From positions 4,216,001 through 4,280,000 of the forward strand of contig OY752141.1 in assembly GCA_963573315.1 (NCBI GenBank): DNA of 64,000 bases, read 5' to 3'. The position numbers were made by a program, and so were the translations under genes. Positions within the stretch are counted from its first letter, which is position 1; every line of letters begins with the position of its first letter. The DNA is from Entomortierella parvispora (Eukaryota; Mortierellomycota; Mortierellomycetes; Mortierellales; Mortierellaceae). Below, piece after piece: positions 11,631 to 22,541 of the stretch. The notes beneath the pieces were generated by a model. It made no database searches, was not told where the DNA came from, and saw only the letters and a list, made by a program, of their open reading frames with translations.

Positions 11631-11850
11631 TAATTTTTTTGCTTGCATGTTTGTTGTAGTGCACTTTTTTCAAGAAAGTATAGAAGTGTAATCCACCCAT
11701 TCTCTCTCAATCATAAGCCAGTTTCTTTTCTTTCAAGACCTTTTAATCGACCTTCTTTTTTCTTTTTTTTTGTGCTTGCTACAAGATTTTCTTTTTGTTG
11801 ATGGATTTTTGTTTCGTTTTCGTCCATTGTTTCAATTCTTTTGTATTTTT

Positions 11851-14800
11851 CTACAAGGTACGCCAACCGCCAATATCATAACTCTGCTCAATCTTGCGAG
11901 CCACATGGATGGGGATCCCGTGGGTGAGCCAAAGACGTCGAAGGTCATCGTATCGCAATGGGTTCAAGAACTGAGGTCGCCCCCGTCGAAGACCCAGATC
12001 TGCCTCTCCGTGCTCGTCCAGGAATGGCGCCGGGTGGAAGCATCCATTCCTGACATGGAGCAGCAAGATGACGCACTTTTTGATCAATAGGTAGATACCG
12101 ACAGGTCCAGTGCATCTAATAATGGATTCAATGAAGAAAATGAAAACAAAAAAGAGATGAGCAAAACTCGTTCGATCGCATGAAAAAAAGAAATAAAAAA
12201 AGACCAGTTACTACTACTCCAACTTACCCCAAGGCATGGGTATTACACTCGCCACGACCATCGCTGTCCAATCCTTCGAGACAGCAGAAGCTCTGACTGC
12301 AAACAATCGTGCCACAGCAGAGACACAACGCCGGGTCGTTCGGAACCGTGTTACATTTAGGACAGACATACTTGATGCTCTGTTCAAACAACGCATCCAG
12401 TCGTCGAGGCAGACCCACCAACTCGTAGATGGTCGGATGGTTCAAACTGATTGGCAAGCGGATCAAAGATCCCGTCGCCATCGATCCATGCGAGGTCGAA
12501 TGCACAGGTCCTCCAACCCGGAGCACGTTTTGCATATCCATCATTGAGCCGCCATTGCCCTCCCGTCCTGGCATCATCATCATCATGGCCGGTCGAGACA
12601 CGGACGCTGCATCCACGCACCATGCCACTACCAACGACCGCAAAGTCTCTTCCGTCGACCACTTTGTGCACAATGTAAACAGCTCGGGCAGGTGCAACAA
12701 TGCCGACAATCGCGCAAACTCATCGTCCAAAGGTTCCGCCGTCGACATGGCTGGCATTGTCTCTGGGAACAAGACTCCGTAGCGTGCATCAAAGAGGAGC
12801 GCACACTTTCTCAAGAAAGGTAATGTGTACGTCTTGAGCAATTTGAGCTGCATCCGACTCGACATTGTCTCCCGGAACTTTTGCACTTGCTCTTGAGGCA
12901 TCTTGAGTGCCCCCGTCACAAAGTCCACAAACGCATCCAAAGATCCTTGATCTTGTTCACTCAGCGCATCCAGGCTGTACTGCTCAAATGACGCGATCCT
13001 GGCCTCGGAACGGAACACGCCACTCAGATCCGTGGTCGCTAGTGCAGACACAATCTTGACAATCTCGGCCATAAATAATGTCTCCAGCAAATGGCCTGGC
13101 TCAACACCCGTCAAGGGATGCAACGCCAGCTCGGTCAAGATGAAGAAGGGGTCATCCAGAAGCAATGGCTTGACAAACTGCAATGGCGCCAAATCCTGCT
13201 CACTCAATCCCGAAAGTCCTTGTACAATCTTGCCCAGTCTCTCGCTGTTCAACTGCGCCAATCGTTCACGGTGCTCAGGACGCTGGACCATCGAGGACGT
13301 GTACGAGATGATGGTATCGGCCATCATCCGGAGAAGAGTCAGTGTCTGTTGCTGGATGCCAGCAATGAGGGTCGACGTTCCATTGGCGGCGTTCACACCA
13401 CGTTGTGTAATCTCTACACAAGAGACCGTGTACGCAAAGGCCTCCCACATCACATCAACTTCCTCCACTTCGCTGCGCGTGTATGTCAAATTCTCCTCAG
13501 GTCGCAACAGATCCATGTGGTTCATCTGGAAGACCTCTGCCAAGCGCTGATACATTGTTCGAACAGCATCCGTGTCAAACGACTCGGTGTTCTCTGCAGG
13601 AGGACTTGGCGTCGTTCCAGTGTTCCACTGAGTCGATGTGACGCGCTCGGGAATAACATTCATCATTGCCGCCGCCGGCCCTCGGAGCATTCCTTGAACG
13701 GCACTGAACATGGCTTGACTACGACTGTTTCTCCTGGCCGGATTGGGGATAACGCCTCCACTCCTCGAGCTCGAGCTCGACCCCGAATCCACAAGAGCAT
13801 GGGCCACATTCTTGTCCGCGGCAAGCTGCCTCAGAGTCGAAAGAGCACTGTTCTTGGACCACTCCTCCACAGAACCCTCATTCGCCGGCCTTAAGACTCC
13901 GGGGTATGTCTGCTTCTTTCCCTTCCAAACGATCGGCAGCAGCAGGTTTCCAAGAGATTTGCAAAGGGGGCACATGTACTCTTTTTGTTCTGGGTCCTCA
14001 GGATGGTTCCTGTTATGTTGAGCTTCATGTCGTTGTTGTAATGATCGGACATACGTCTCAAAACACTTGATGTGCATCAAATGGCCACAGCTCGAAGTGT
14101 ACAGACCCCGGCGATGGGAGGTAGATGGGAATCCTCGAGAGACCTGAGGGGTTCGAAGAGGAGGGGTTGCAGGCTTGACTTCAGGCTTGGGGGTTCCATG
14201 ATCATGAGAATGCTCCTGCCTGGGTTTGAATCCATCATTGTGCTTCTCAAAGTTGGAGGCCACACCAAATGGTCTGATACAGGTCGCCGAGACATCGAGG
14301 CTCAATGGGGATACTACGGACTCCAACACGAACTGTGGGTCGTTCATTGGCGTTTGTCGCAGCACATGCGATGGCTGAACGTAGGCCAACATTCCAAACT
14401 CGCTCGACTGAGTCATTTCCTCCTGACACACAATACAGGTGCCGGTGGGATAATGCCAGATAGTCTCTGCAATCTCCTGTGCTCCCAAGTCCAGGGGCGC
14501 TGGTTCATCGACATCAATGGAGGATTCAGCTTCGTCCGAATCCGAGTCGTAAAGGTCCATGTTTGAGGATATAAAGCTTTGCTGCTGTTGCGCAATCTGG
14601 GCCAACATCCTAGCCTGACGTTCCTTGCTCTCCTTCTTCTTCCTTTCCGCCTCTGCCAGCTCACTCATCCCAGAGTCCTCACCTTCCAAGGGTCCCTTGA
14701 ATGCCCTCCACTCTCTAACAGTCGCCTGTGCCTCGACAGAACCCAAAGTCTCAAACTTCTTCAAGACAAAGTGCAGCTTTGGCTGAATGCTCTTGTAAGC

Positions 14801-17800
14801 TGGATCGTCGGCCCTCTGGATCAAGATGGAAAGGAGAGTGAGTCGGACGCGCTCATTGTCGTTGATGACGACGGGGAACTTTTCAAATGTAGCGTGACGA
14901 ATGAATCCGTTCATGCCATGGCCAGAGGATTCTCCCGGCAGGTTCTGTTCTAGACTGCGCGCTGCATCGCTGTTGGGGTCCAGGACGGCAATCTGCATCA
15001 AGTACGCGGCCTGATCGATAATGGTGTCCGACTTGATCTTTGGCTCGGCCTTGACATTCCAGAACGTGTAAAAGAGAATTTGGGTCATGGCCTTGGTATG
15101 CATCATATTGCCAAGGTTCTGGAAGGGTCCACGCTCAATCTTGGAGAGTCGAGGAAGAATCTGAGGGGCCTTGATAGTACCACCACTCTTTTTCACGAGG
15201 CGACTCTTGAGAATTTCCTCCGCCTCCTCGCTGTTGTTCCTAGAAAAGTGGATAAAGTAAGGGTCCACCTCTTCAAAGAACTCATCCTTGAGCTCATACA
15301 GTCCATGATCAGAGATGCCGTCCGGGGCGCGGAAGGAGGCAAGCTCCTTGAGGGTATCGTCGAATTTGACATGCTCCGTCAGACGTTCTGGAATGCGCTT
15401 GGCCAATTCCGAGTAGGCGATGGGTTTTAAGCAAAGACCGTGGACAATCTCGCGCCTAATCTCTTGTTCAATCTTGAATCCTGCGGCATTCACACGATCC
15501 GAGACACACACAATCAAGAGCGTCAAGAGTTCCTCTGCCATAAATACAATCTGAAGCAAGTCGTAAGTATCGTGCTCCCGGTGGCCCGAGAACCACTCCA
15601 AAAGCTCGAACCGATCCAGGGCAGTGACCAAGAACTGTTCGGGATCAAAGAGGACCATGGATACTTGGAGGAGGAAGATGTCCGAGTCGTACGTGTTCTC
15701 ACGCAAAGAGACTTCCCGGTAGTACTGTGCTTGAGTACGGATCACAAATCCATTACGAACCCACACATTCGCCTTGATCTGAGCCATGAGGACACACACT
15801 GAAAGGGAAGATCAAAAAGTTAACTACAGTATTCTTACAAAACGGTCGAGCTTCGATTGGCTTTGCTTCAACATACCTCTCAGTGGGTAATCGAAAATCT
15901 CCTTCAACCTAAACATCATCTGTGCCTCAGTCTCGTTTCCATGACCGACAAACTGCATCATCATCTGGCGGAAGGAATCATAACCAATCTTTTGAAGTTC
16001 CTGAGAGTCCAAAAAGTCAACATTCTCCAGCAAGTCCGCCAAGAACCAGTGAAGAGGGTGGTGGAACGAAACAGGCTGTACCGAAACCTTGTACTTGATA
16101 ATTTCGTATGCTGTTGGTGGCGTTGTGGGCATGGTGACGGTGTGGACCAGAGTGCGAAGGACCGGCTGGGGCGCTTTTGGCAACGCGGTGGGCGCCAGAG
16201 GGACAGTTGGCACGCCGGCTCCAGGGGCGGTGGCCATATCCATGGTCATTGGTTCAGCAGTCAGTGGGCCCCCTGGGGCGATGGTGTGTGGAGGTGGCGG
16301 CGGTGGTGCCGGCGCGCCAGATCCAAACTCGGGTCCGGGGGGAGTCTCCTCCTCATGTTTGTCGCACCATTCCTGGATCTTTTTCAAAGTTCGTGCGAGG
16401 ACCTGAGTGAGAACTGTTGGGTTCGAAGTAAAGCAATCGGCGAATTGGCGACAGCACTTGTACAGCTGCAGGGTGACATTGAAGGCGTTAACCCATGTGT
16501 TGGTCTCAAACTCGACGTGGTCGAGTGAGTAGCGAGTGTTGGTGTGCATTCCCTGGAACATGTCGAGACAGGCAATCATCTGCGCTTGGTATGTGGGCCT
16601 GTTGGATACGATTTGCTTCACAGCCTCATTGCTGAGAATGTACCTAAAGTCATGGAAGATGTGAAAGTAGCGTCGGTTCTCGAATGGTGGGCTGTTGCAG
16701 TTGATGGGTCCAATCCTTCGTTTGGGTCCTTGGAAGAACGAAATCAAGATCTGACAGAGGATGAAAATAAAGTTGTGTTCTCGAGCGAGCATCTCTGCAA
16801 TGGTGGGCACGGTGAAGAGCTGCACTGAAAACAAGATGATGGAAAGCTCAGGTGCGCGGTCGACAACCAGGAAGGCGCGAGCAATCTTGAGGTAGTTGTA
16901 GGCGAATCGGACGGCTAAAAACAGAAAAGTGGGTTAGATTTGTTGTAATTTTGGCTGCTTCCCCTTCAATCATATCTCGAGACCTGTCAATTACCCATCA
17001 ACTTTTTGTATTTTGGACTGAGGACCAAAGTTCCAATGTACACTTCCCGCAGACTGGCTCGAGGACGTTTCCAAAACTTGAGATCTAATAGCAACAACCA
17101 GTCGATCCTGAGCTTCCTATGGGGAGGTCCAGCTCTGGCACTCTTGGCAAGTGGATCGGATGATTGATGATCTGTACTTGAGCTTGAGGCATCTCCCATG
17201 GCTACATCCTCATCTTGTCCAACGAGAGACATCTCTGCATCGCCATCGATCGCTGCATCGGTATATGCACTTCTCGCAGCGATATCGTCAGCCGTGTCAA
17301 AGTCATAATACGATCCATAGCCGTCCGCGTCGTTATCGGTATCAAAGTCGAAGTCCTCCGCCAAGATGGGTCCACGTTCATCCTCGGGATTGATGCCGTC
17401 GATATCAATAGGGTCGTCCTCCATCTCTGCAACGGCGTCCTCGTCATTCATGTTGCTATTCCTGCTGGTCTTTCGGCGCCATTCGCTGCACAATTCCTCG
17501 CAGATGATTTCACGGATAGTTTGAGATTGTTTGCGCGAAACGGCCCCGCCCTTAAAATAGGCGAGTGACTTTAAGAATGTAACGCAGACATCACAGAGCT
17601 GCTCCTTGAACGTTTCTCGGGCCGATCTAATGCTCACAACCAAATCAATTTCCGCCAGACTTCTAGCGATGTCCATGAGTTTGTTGATGTCGCTAGACAC
17701 TTCTACAATGGCACGTCCCTAGAGAGCGCAAGAGGATTGAGAGGAGATCAGCAAGACAAACAAATACCGCGGATTTCAGAAAAAGCCAAAAACTAATATC

Positions 17801-18739
17801 GGTCTTTGAAGCGTTCGGTTGGAGTCGCGTACCTGTGTATCGACCGTCTCTGCAATTTTACGGGCATAAGCCGTGGTCATGTTTGTTGTTTCGGAAACAC
17901 GGTTGATGACAGCAGTGAAGGAGTGGTCCTCATCGTTCCAGAGGACACAGCAATACTGCATGTTTTCCAGATCCGTCGCCTCTCCAGCCAGGTTGCCTGC
18001 CTCGATGGTATCCCTCTGGATCTGTTCCTTGCTCTCTCTTGTGGCGTTCATGTTTTCGGGGCAGGTGGACATGATGTCAATGATGAAATCAAGGACGGTG
18101 GCGATCGTCGCACGAATCGAGTCTGCGACCTCGGGTGGGTACTCTAGATTCTTTGGATCGGTCTCCCCCGCAGGCAGGTTCTTGGCCGAATGATAGATGC
18201 AATCCAGATCAACCTTCCATGCTTCATGGTCTCCACAATCGCAGCAGCCTCCACCGCCAGCGTTGACCGAGAAGGAGGTGTCATGGCCCTCGTGGTTCGT
18301 GCCGTGGAAGCACCTTAAACAGAAGACACAGGTCTCATCAAAAGCACAAGTTCTGGGAAAGGGGAGGAAAAGAAGAAGAGAAGAACGAGGTTGGTTTTCT
18401 CGTATTTCCAAAAACAAGTGCGTAATAGTCCACGCCAAAGCAGGAAAGCACAGACACATACCGGCATCGATAAACACCCTCGCCCATTTTGAATGTGTGT
18501 CCACAGGCTTGACCGCGGGCTGAGGCCGAGTACTCGTCGTCGCCATTGTCCGTGAGGACGGTAACGCCATTCTGCCTGGCCTCGACAAAGTACGGAAAGT
18601 AATTATGCAAGAACTCGTCATTGTTGTCCCAGAGCGAGGCATATAGTTCCGAGTTGATCTCGCGCACGGCATCATCACTGAGGACATTGTCAAACTTGCG
18701 AGCAGCGTTGCGCAGATAGGCGCGCAGCGGGGTGTCCAT
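11851..18739 (-). CDS. UBR1: E3 ubiquitin ligase UBR1 (N-recognin)
   Basis: Six exons (18739-18462, 18352-17833, 17718-16995, 16914-15877, 15798-12228, 12115-11851) give 2131 residues, close to other UBR1 proteins. The UBR box spans roughly residues 80-150: CGHTFKMGEGVYRCR, then CVFCLRCFHGTNHEGHD and CCDCGDHEAW. These Cys/His residues form the zinc cluster that binds basic N-degrons. A RING is split by a long loop (CIVCQEEM near 1309, CGHLMHIKCF, CPLC near 1467). The C-terminal autoinhibitory domain ends GGWRTL in the last exon. That exon is easy to miss because exon 5 runs into a stop exactly at its GTAAGT donor. An acidic insertion lies near residues 355-440 and a Pro/Ala-rich one in exon 4. 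The protein targets N-end rule substrates for proteasomal degradation with an E2 such as Rad6. The 3' end lies next to the hAT element. Confidence 0.96.
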
Positions 18740-19768
18740 GGTGGTACCGGGTAGGTGGTAGTGGTGGGTCGGGTAGCTCTCTCTCTTGCTTTTCTGGGGC
18801 TACGCTGTCGCTCGGCAACACTGCACTACGGGTCTCGTCTGTCTCCTTTGCTGGCTCGATGGAAGGATGGAAGGATGGATGGAGAGGAAGGAAGGAGGAA
18901 TGGAAGGAAGGTCGGAGGGTCGGAAGGTCGGAGGGTTGGAGAAGGATGGAATCAACGAGAACGTCTCTTGTCGCGTGTGTGCTCGCACACCCTTTCTGGC
19001 CTCTGTCTGCGGAGAGAAAAAAAAAAGAGCAAAGGACAAACGGCAAGAGAAAAGAGTGACGGCGGAAACACACGGGGCAAATGGGCGTGGGAGTGGCAAC
19101 GGGGATATCGAGGGCAATGAGGGAGCGAACGAAGGAGAGAGGAGAGGAGAGGGTCCAATCAGCAAATGAAGAAATGAAGAAATGGGGGATGGAAGGATGG
19201 AGATGGAGATGGAGAAGAAGAGGACTCGCCTTTGATTTGCTCACTTGCATTGGAGCATCCGCCCTTTCTCTTCTTCTGACTGGGTCCAAAGGAAAGAGTA
19301 TATGCCCACTCGACGCAGGGGCGGTGCATCTGCAGCACATGCGCATGGGCCAGATACAGTGACGCATTCTCGCGCCGATTGTTCAAGTCGCCTCCTGTCG
19401 CCTCATTATGCCGCTCTCTTCATTTCACCTTTGCCATTCGCCCATTTCAGTCTCTGCGGAAACATCACATTGTCTGCTTTGCACTTAATTCTCTTACGAT
19501 AATCCCCTGTATCCCCCCTTCCATCCATTTCCGCATCTCTGCATTACTGCTGCCCAAGGTATTCGATTCATGTGAAGCCATTCCTTTGTTCCAACTGTGT
19601 CTCTTGTATGACTGTACATTCATTCATACGGGCGCGGACTCTCAGCCTCTGACCAAAAGGCCTCTATATCTGGATGTGCTTATTGTCGGTTATCTGATGC
19701 CTCAGAGGCGCAGGCAGTGATGGAGCTCACCGGCCAATGATTGTATTTCGCTTGCTTATGGATGTGCC
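18740..19768. other. Intergenic region upstream of UBR1
   Basis: No gene supported. Positions 18858-18950 are GGAAGG-type low-complexity sequence, followed by further GA-rich sequence to about 19220. This is probably the UBR1 leader and promoter. Confidence 0.5.
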
Positions 19769-21886
19769 TTGCCTAACCCCAGTATTCTGAGGTTATATTT
19801 TAGGATGTTGACATTCAAAGAGTTTGTGATTACAGACACCCATCAACATGAGTCGTTTGAGAAGATGTTTTCTTGTTTTCGGGCACATATTGGCACGGTG
19901 CGTGGACAGGGAGATGTATCATCGAATCACTTCAAGGTCGATGTTGATCAATGTCGGCATGAATATCACGAAGCGCTGTTCCAAGAAACTGCAGGATGCG
20001 CACAGGTATCGGCGAACACCATCATACAATCCTCTATTCGACATCTAACGGCAGGTAAGATATATTTAATCCCGCTTACTCAGTTGATTCAGCTTGAGTT
20101 CCAACAGTTTTTTTTTTTTTTTTTTTTTTTTTTGCCTAGAAATCATTCGACGCATTACCGGCAACATTGATTCCACAGGGACAGATGCACGGCGATCAGA
20201 TGTGGTTGGAAGTGTCCTCGAGACGGGCTCGTTCCCTGATTCTGCGATAGTTAATACCAGTGATATCGTACCCATCGACGATAGTGACTTCACAGGTAGC
20301 TATAGGCGAATACCGACTCAAATGAAAGGCCCTGAAACTGGAAACTAACTGAATTCCTTTGCAGTTACTCATGGAGCAAAACGAAAACGCAAACGAGAAT
20401 TGACGCCGACTTGCACTGTCTTAAATACAGAGCTTATTGTCAGACAACAGCGTGCAGAGAGTTTGACAAAAGTAAGTTCAGAGAAGGGAGATGAGGCAAG
20501 TTGATACCAATCCTTTGAGTACGTTTGCGCCCGACTAATGTGAGTCGTGCCTCAAATTTAGCGCCACAGCAGCCTGGATCGCGCCAAGTTTTGGAAGTTG
20601 ACTTCCAGCGGTCGTTGCGTAGAGGATATCTTGCGCCTCGTCGCGATCAGCAGATGCTCCAATGTGAAGTATGTGATAGCACTTGTCTGCGTTTGTCTTT
20701 GAATATGATCAGAGTTTTCTCATTGTGGAACTTGAATATTCAAATAGGGTGCTTTCATACACAATCGACTTCAATTGTGAGCAAACGTGGGCACTATTCC
20801 AAGAGGCCGAATGGGAGGAGATAAAGGAGCACAACTATTTCGTCCTACCAAGGCTGCCAAAGTCCACAGAGAAATACCTTAGAGCAGTCAGGAATGCCGT
20901 TATGAACGATAAACATTCTGCTTCGGTAGTTGTGCCCACCGAGGATCGATATTCTTGTGATCTTATCCTTCGTACCTTCCTTTCCTGGTAAGCTTTGCGT
21001 GAATCACCGTGGCACATGTGGTATTCGGTATTCAATCTGGACCTAGACCTAACACTGTTCCCTGCTATCAAGATATCACTCCACTCCGAGGTGCCTTCAG
21101 CATTTGCTAACTCGGCCTTGACAGAAGCTTTTTGGCATCGGGAGGCCTGGCCTCTCCTCAAGAATCTTCTCTCAGATGTATACGGAATTTCAATGGTGGA
21201 TGATGAGAAGCAAGGGTCAGAATCATCGCCACACCGAAGTCACGCAGACATGGAAGGTGCCGCCCTTCGAAAACATAGGACGACCAGGTCTAACCTGGTG
21301 GCTCACGATTCTGTTAACAAACGGGATTGGCTTGTTGTTGAGAGTTCCGAAGGATGGGATTTGCAGTCGAGAAAGTACCAAGCAGAACAGGACATCAAGG
21401 TCTTCCGTAACCTTCATCGTATCGCTGCTCTCCGGCTTGCAGAGGAGCCTAGTGCGAATTTCCGAGAAAAGGCACGTTTCTTTTCGATCGGTGCTGGAGG
21501 TAAGCATGTCATATGAGGTTGAGGTCAAGATAAAAACGTTCAGGGTGGAGCTGTTTTTCTTTAACACTTTTCTTGCGCTGCTACTTGACAGGACGTGGTT
21601 TCGTCACCATGGAGATTCGTGCTTGCCCTGCCAGTGGGTATGTGATGCTGGCTCACACATATGATGGACATGAACTACCGGCAACGATTGGATCCTGGAA
21701 CTTACATTGTCAGGGCCTCACCCATCTCCTTCAAGTTCGTGTAAGTCAATTCCGATGCAATATCACAGAATCATGTTTATCAAGTATTTGCTTTAACATC
21801 TTTCAAACTCTCGATATGCCGCAAATGTGTATGAAGACCACTATTGCACGGTACAGTATCGCAGCGACAACGGAGAGCAACATTGA
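19769..21886 (+). pseudogene. Lineage-specific uncharacterised protein, probably damaged
   Basis: A multi-exon gene with no named domain. Clear exon pieces are 19769-20054 (start uncertain), 20140-20295, 20365-20471 (with an NLS-like KRKRKR), 20561 onward (KFWKLTSSGRCVEDILRL), 20683-20987 (FVFEYDQSFLIVELEY), about 21073-21499 (FWHREAWPLL, VNKRDWLVVESSEGWD) and 21591-21739, ending near 21886. The motif order resembles a large family of unknown function that I recall from Mucoromycota genomes. Two joints do not work: between the fourth and fifth pieces the frame shifts by one base near 20670-20682, and the donor at 20988 is out of phase with the next open segment. The gene is therefore probably decayed, or has sequencing errors. 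The second acceptor is preceded by a 26-T tract. It converges on the Crinkler gene. Confidence 0.5.
20108..20133. repeat. T26 homopolymer before an acceptor site
   Basis: Run of 26 T immediately before GCCTAG, where it would serve as the pyrimidine tract of that intron. Confidence 0.95.
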
Positions 21887-22541
21887 CTCGGATGGTGACT
21901 CTTGGTTGTATCGATCCTCGCAGAAGAGCCTTGTCTATGACCCAACGTTATGTAGCTCCCCAACTGGACCTGAATACGATGAATAAATCCAGCCTCGATA
22001 GCTTGGTCTCGACTGTCCATTGTCCACATGTCTTATGGCGCGCCCGATGTTACTTTCAGGCGGCTTTGCCCTTCAACACCTGTGGTTTTCCAACAAGCTG
22101 GGGTGGGACTCTGAACGGAGCACGGAAAATGCGTCCGAACTGTACGGCGGGAGAGGAAGGAGTTCGCGTGTCCCCTTTCCAATTCTTTTTTGAGTCATGT
22201 TCACACCTCTCCTGCAGCTTGTGCCATTATTGCCTGTCAATCATTGCCCTAAAACTACTATCCTCCACGCAAGCCAATCTTTGCGCTTCACTGCTTCACT
22301 GCTTCACTGCTTCACTGCTTCACTTCTTGATCTCCAGTCCTTTCATCTTTCAATCACATATTTCATTGCCTTTGCCCAACTCTCTATCTTGTTATTGTCC
22401 TCTGCACTAACTACGTCTCTTCTTTCGTGCCTTTGCCTTCGAGAATTCATGACCCGTTTTATTGACAACTACTTCGGCCCTCGACTGCTTTGTGGCCCTC
22501 GACTGCTTTTTCAACACTGGGTTTTCGGACACCCTATCAGG
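21887..22541. other. Convergent intergenic region
   Basis: The 655 bases between the 3' ends of two accessory genes. Apart from an 8-bp tandem repeat at 22285-22324 and CT-rich sequence, nothing was recognised. Confidence 0.5.
22285..22324 (+). repeat. Five tandem GCTTCACT units
   Basis: Five perfect copies of the 8-mer GCTTCACT in a non-coding stretch. Confidence 0.95.

Larger units (their letters stand above)
7260..11687. mobile_element. hAT DNA transposon with very long inverted arms
   Basis: A 4.4-kb element between the convergent 3' ends of gamma-tubulin and UBR1. It has near-identical inverted arms at 7330-7850 and 11101-11630 flanking one hAT transposase on the reverse strand. A further inverted match lies outside the arms: a perfect 16-mer CTTTCTTGAAAAAAGT at 7269-7284 and its complement at 11663-11678, with ACTTC/GAAGT pairs at 7260-7264 and 11683-11687. 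I could not find an 8-bp target duplication next to these, so the exact ends are uncertain. Known hAT elements usually have short terminal repeats, so these arms are unusual. Confidence 0.85.

Noticed and set aside
18755..19367. Several overlapping open frames upstream of UBR1
   Set aside because: They come from GGAAGG-type low-complexity DNA.
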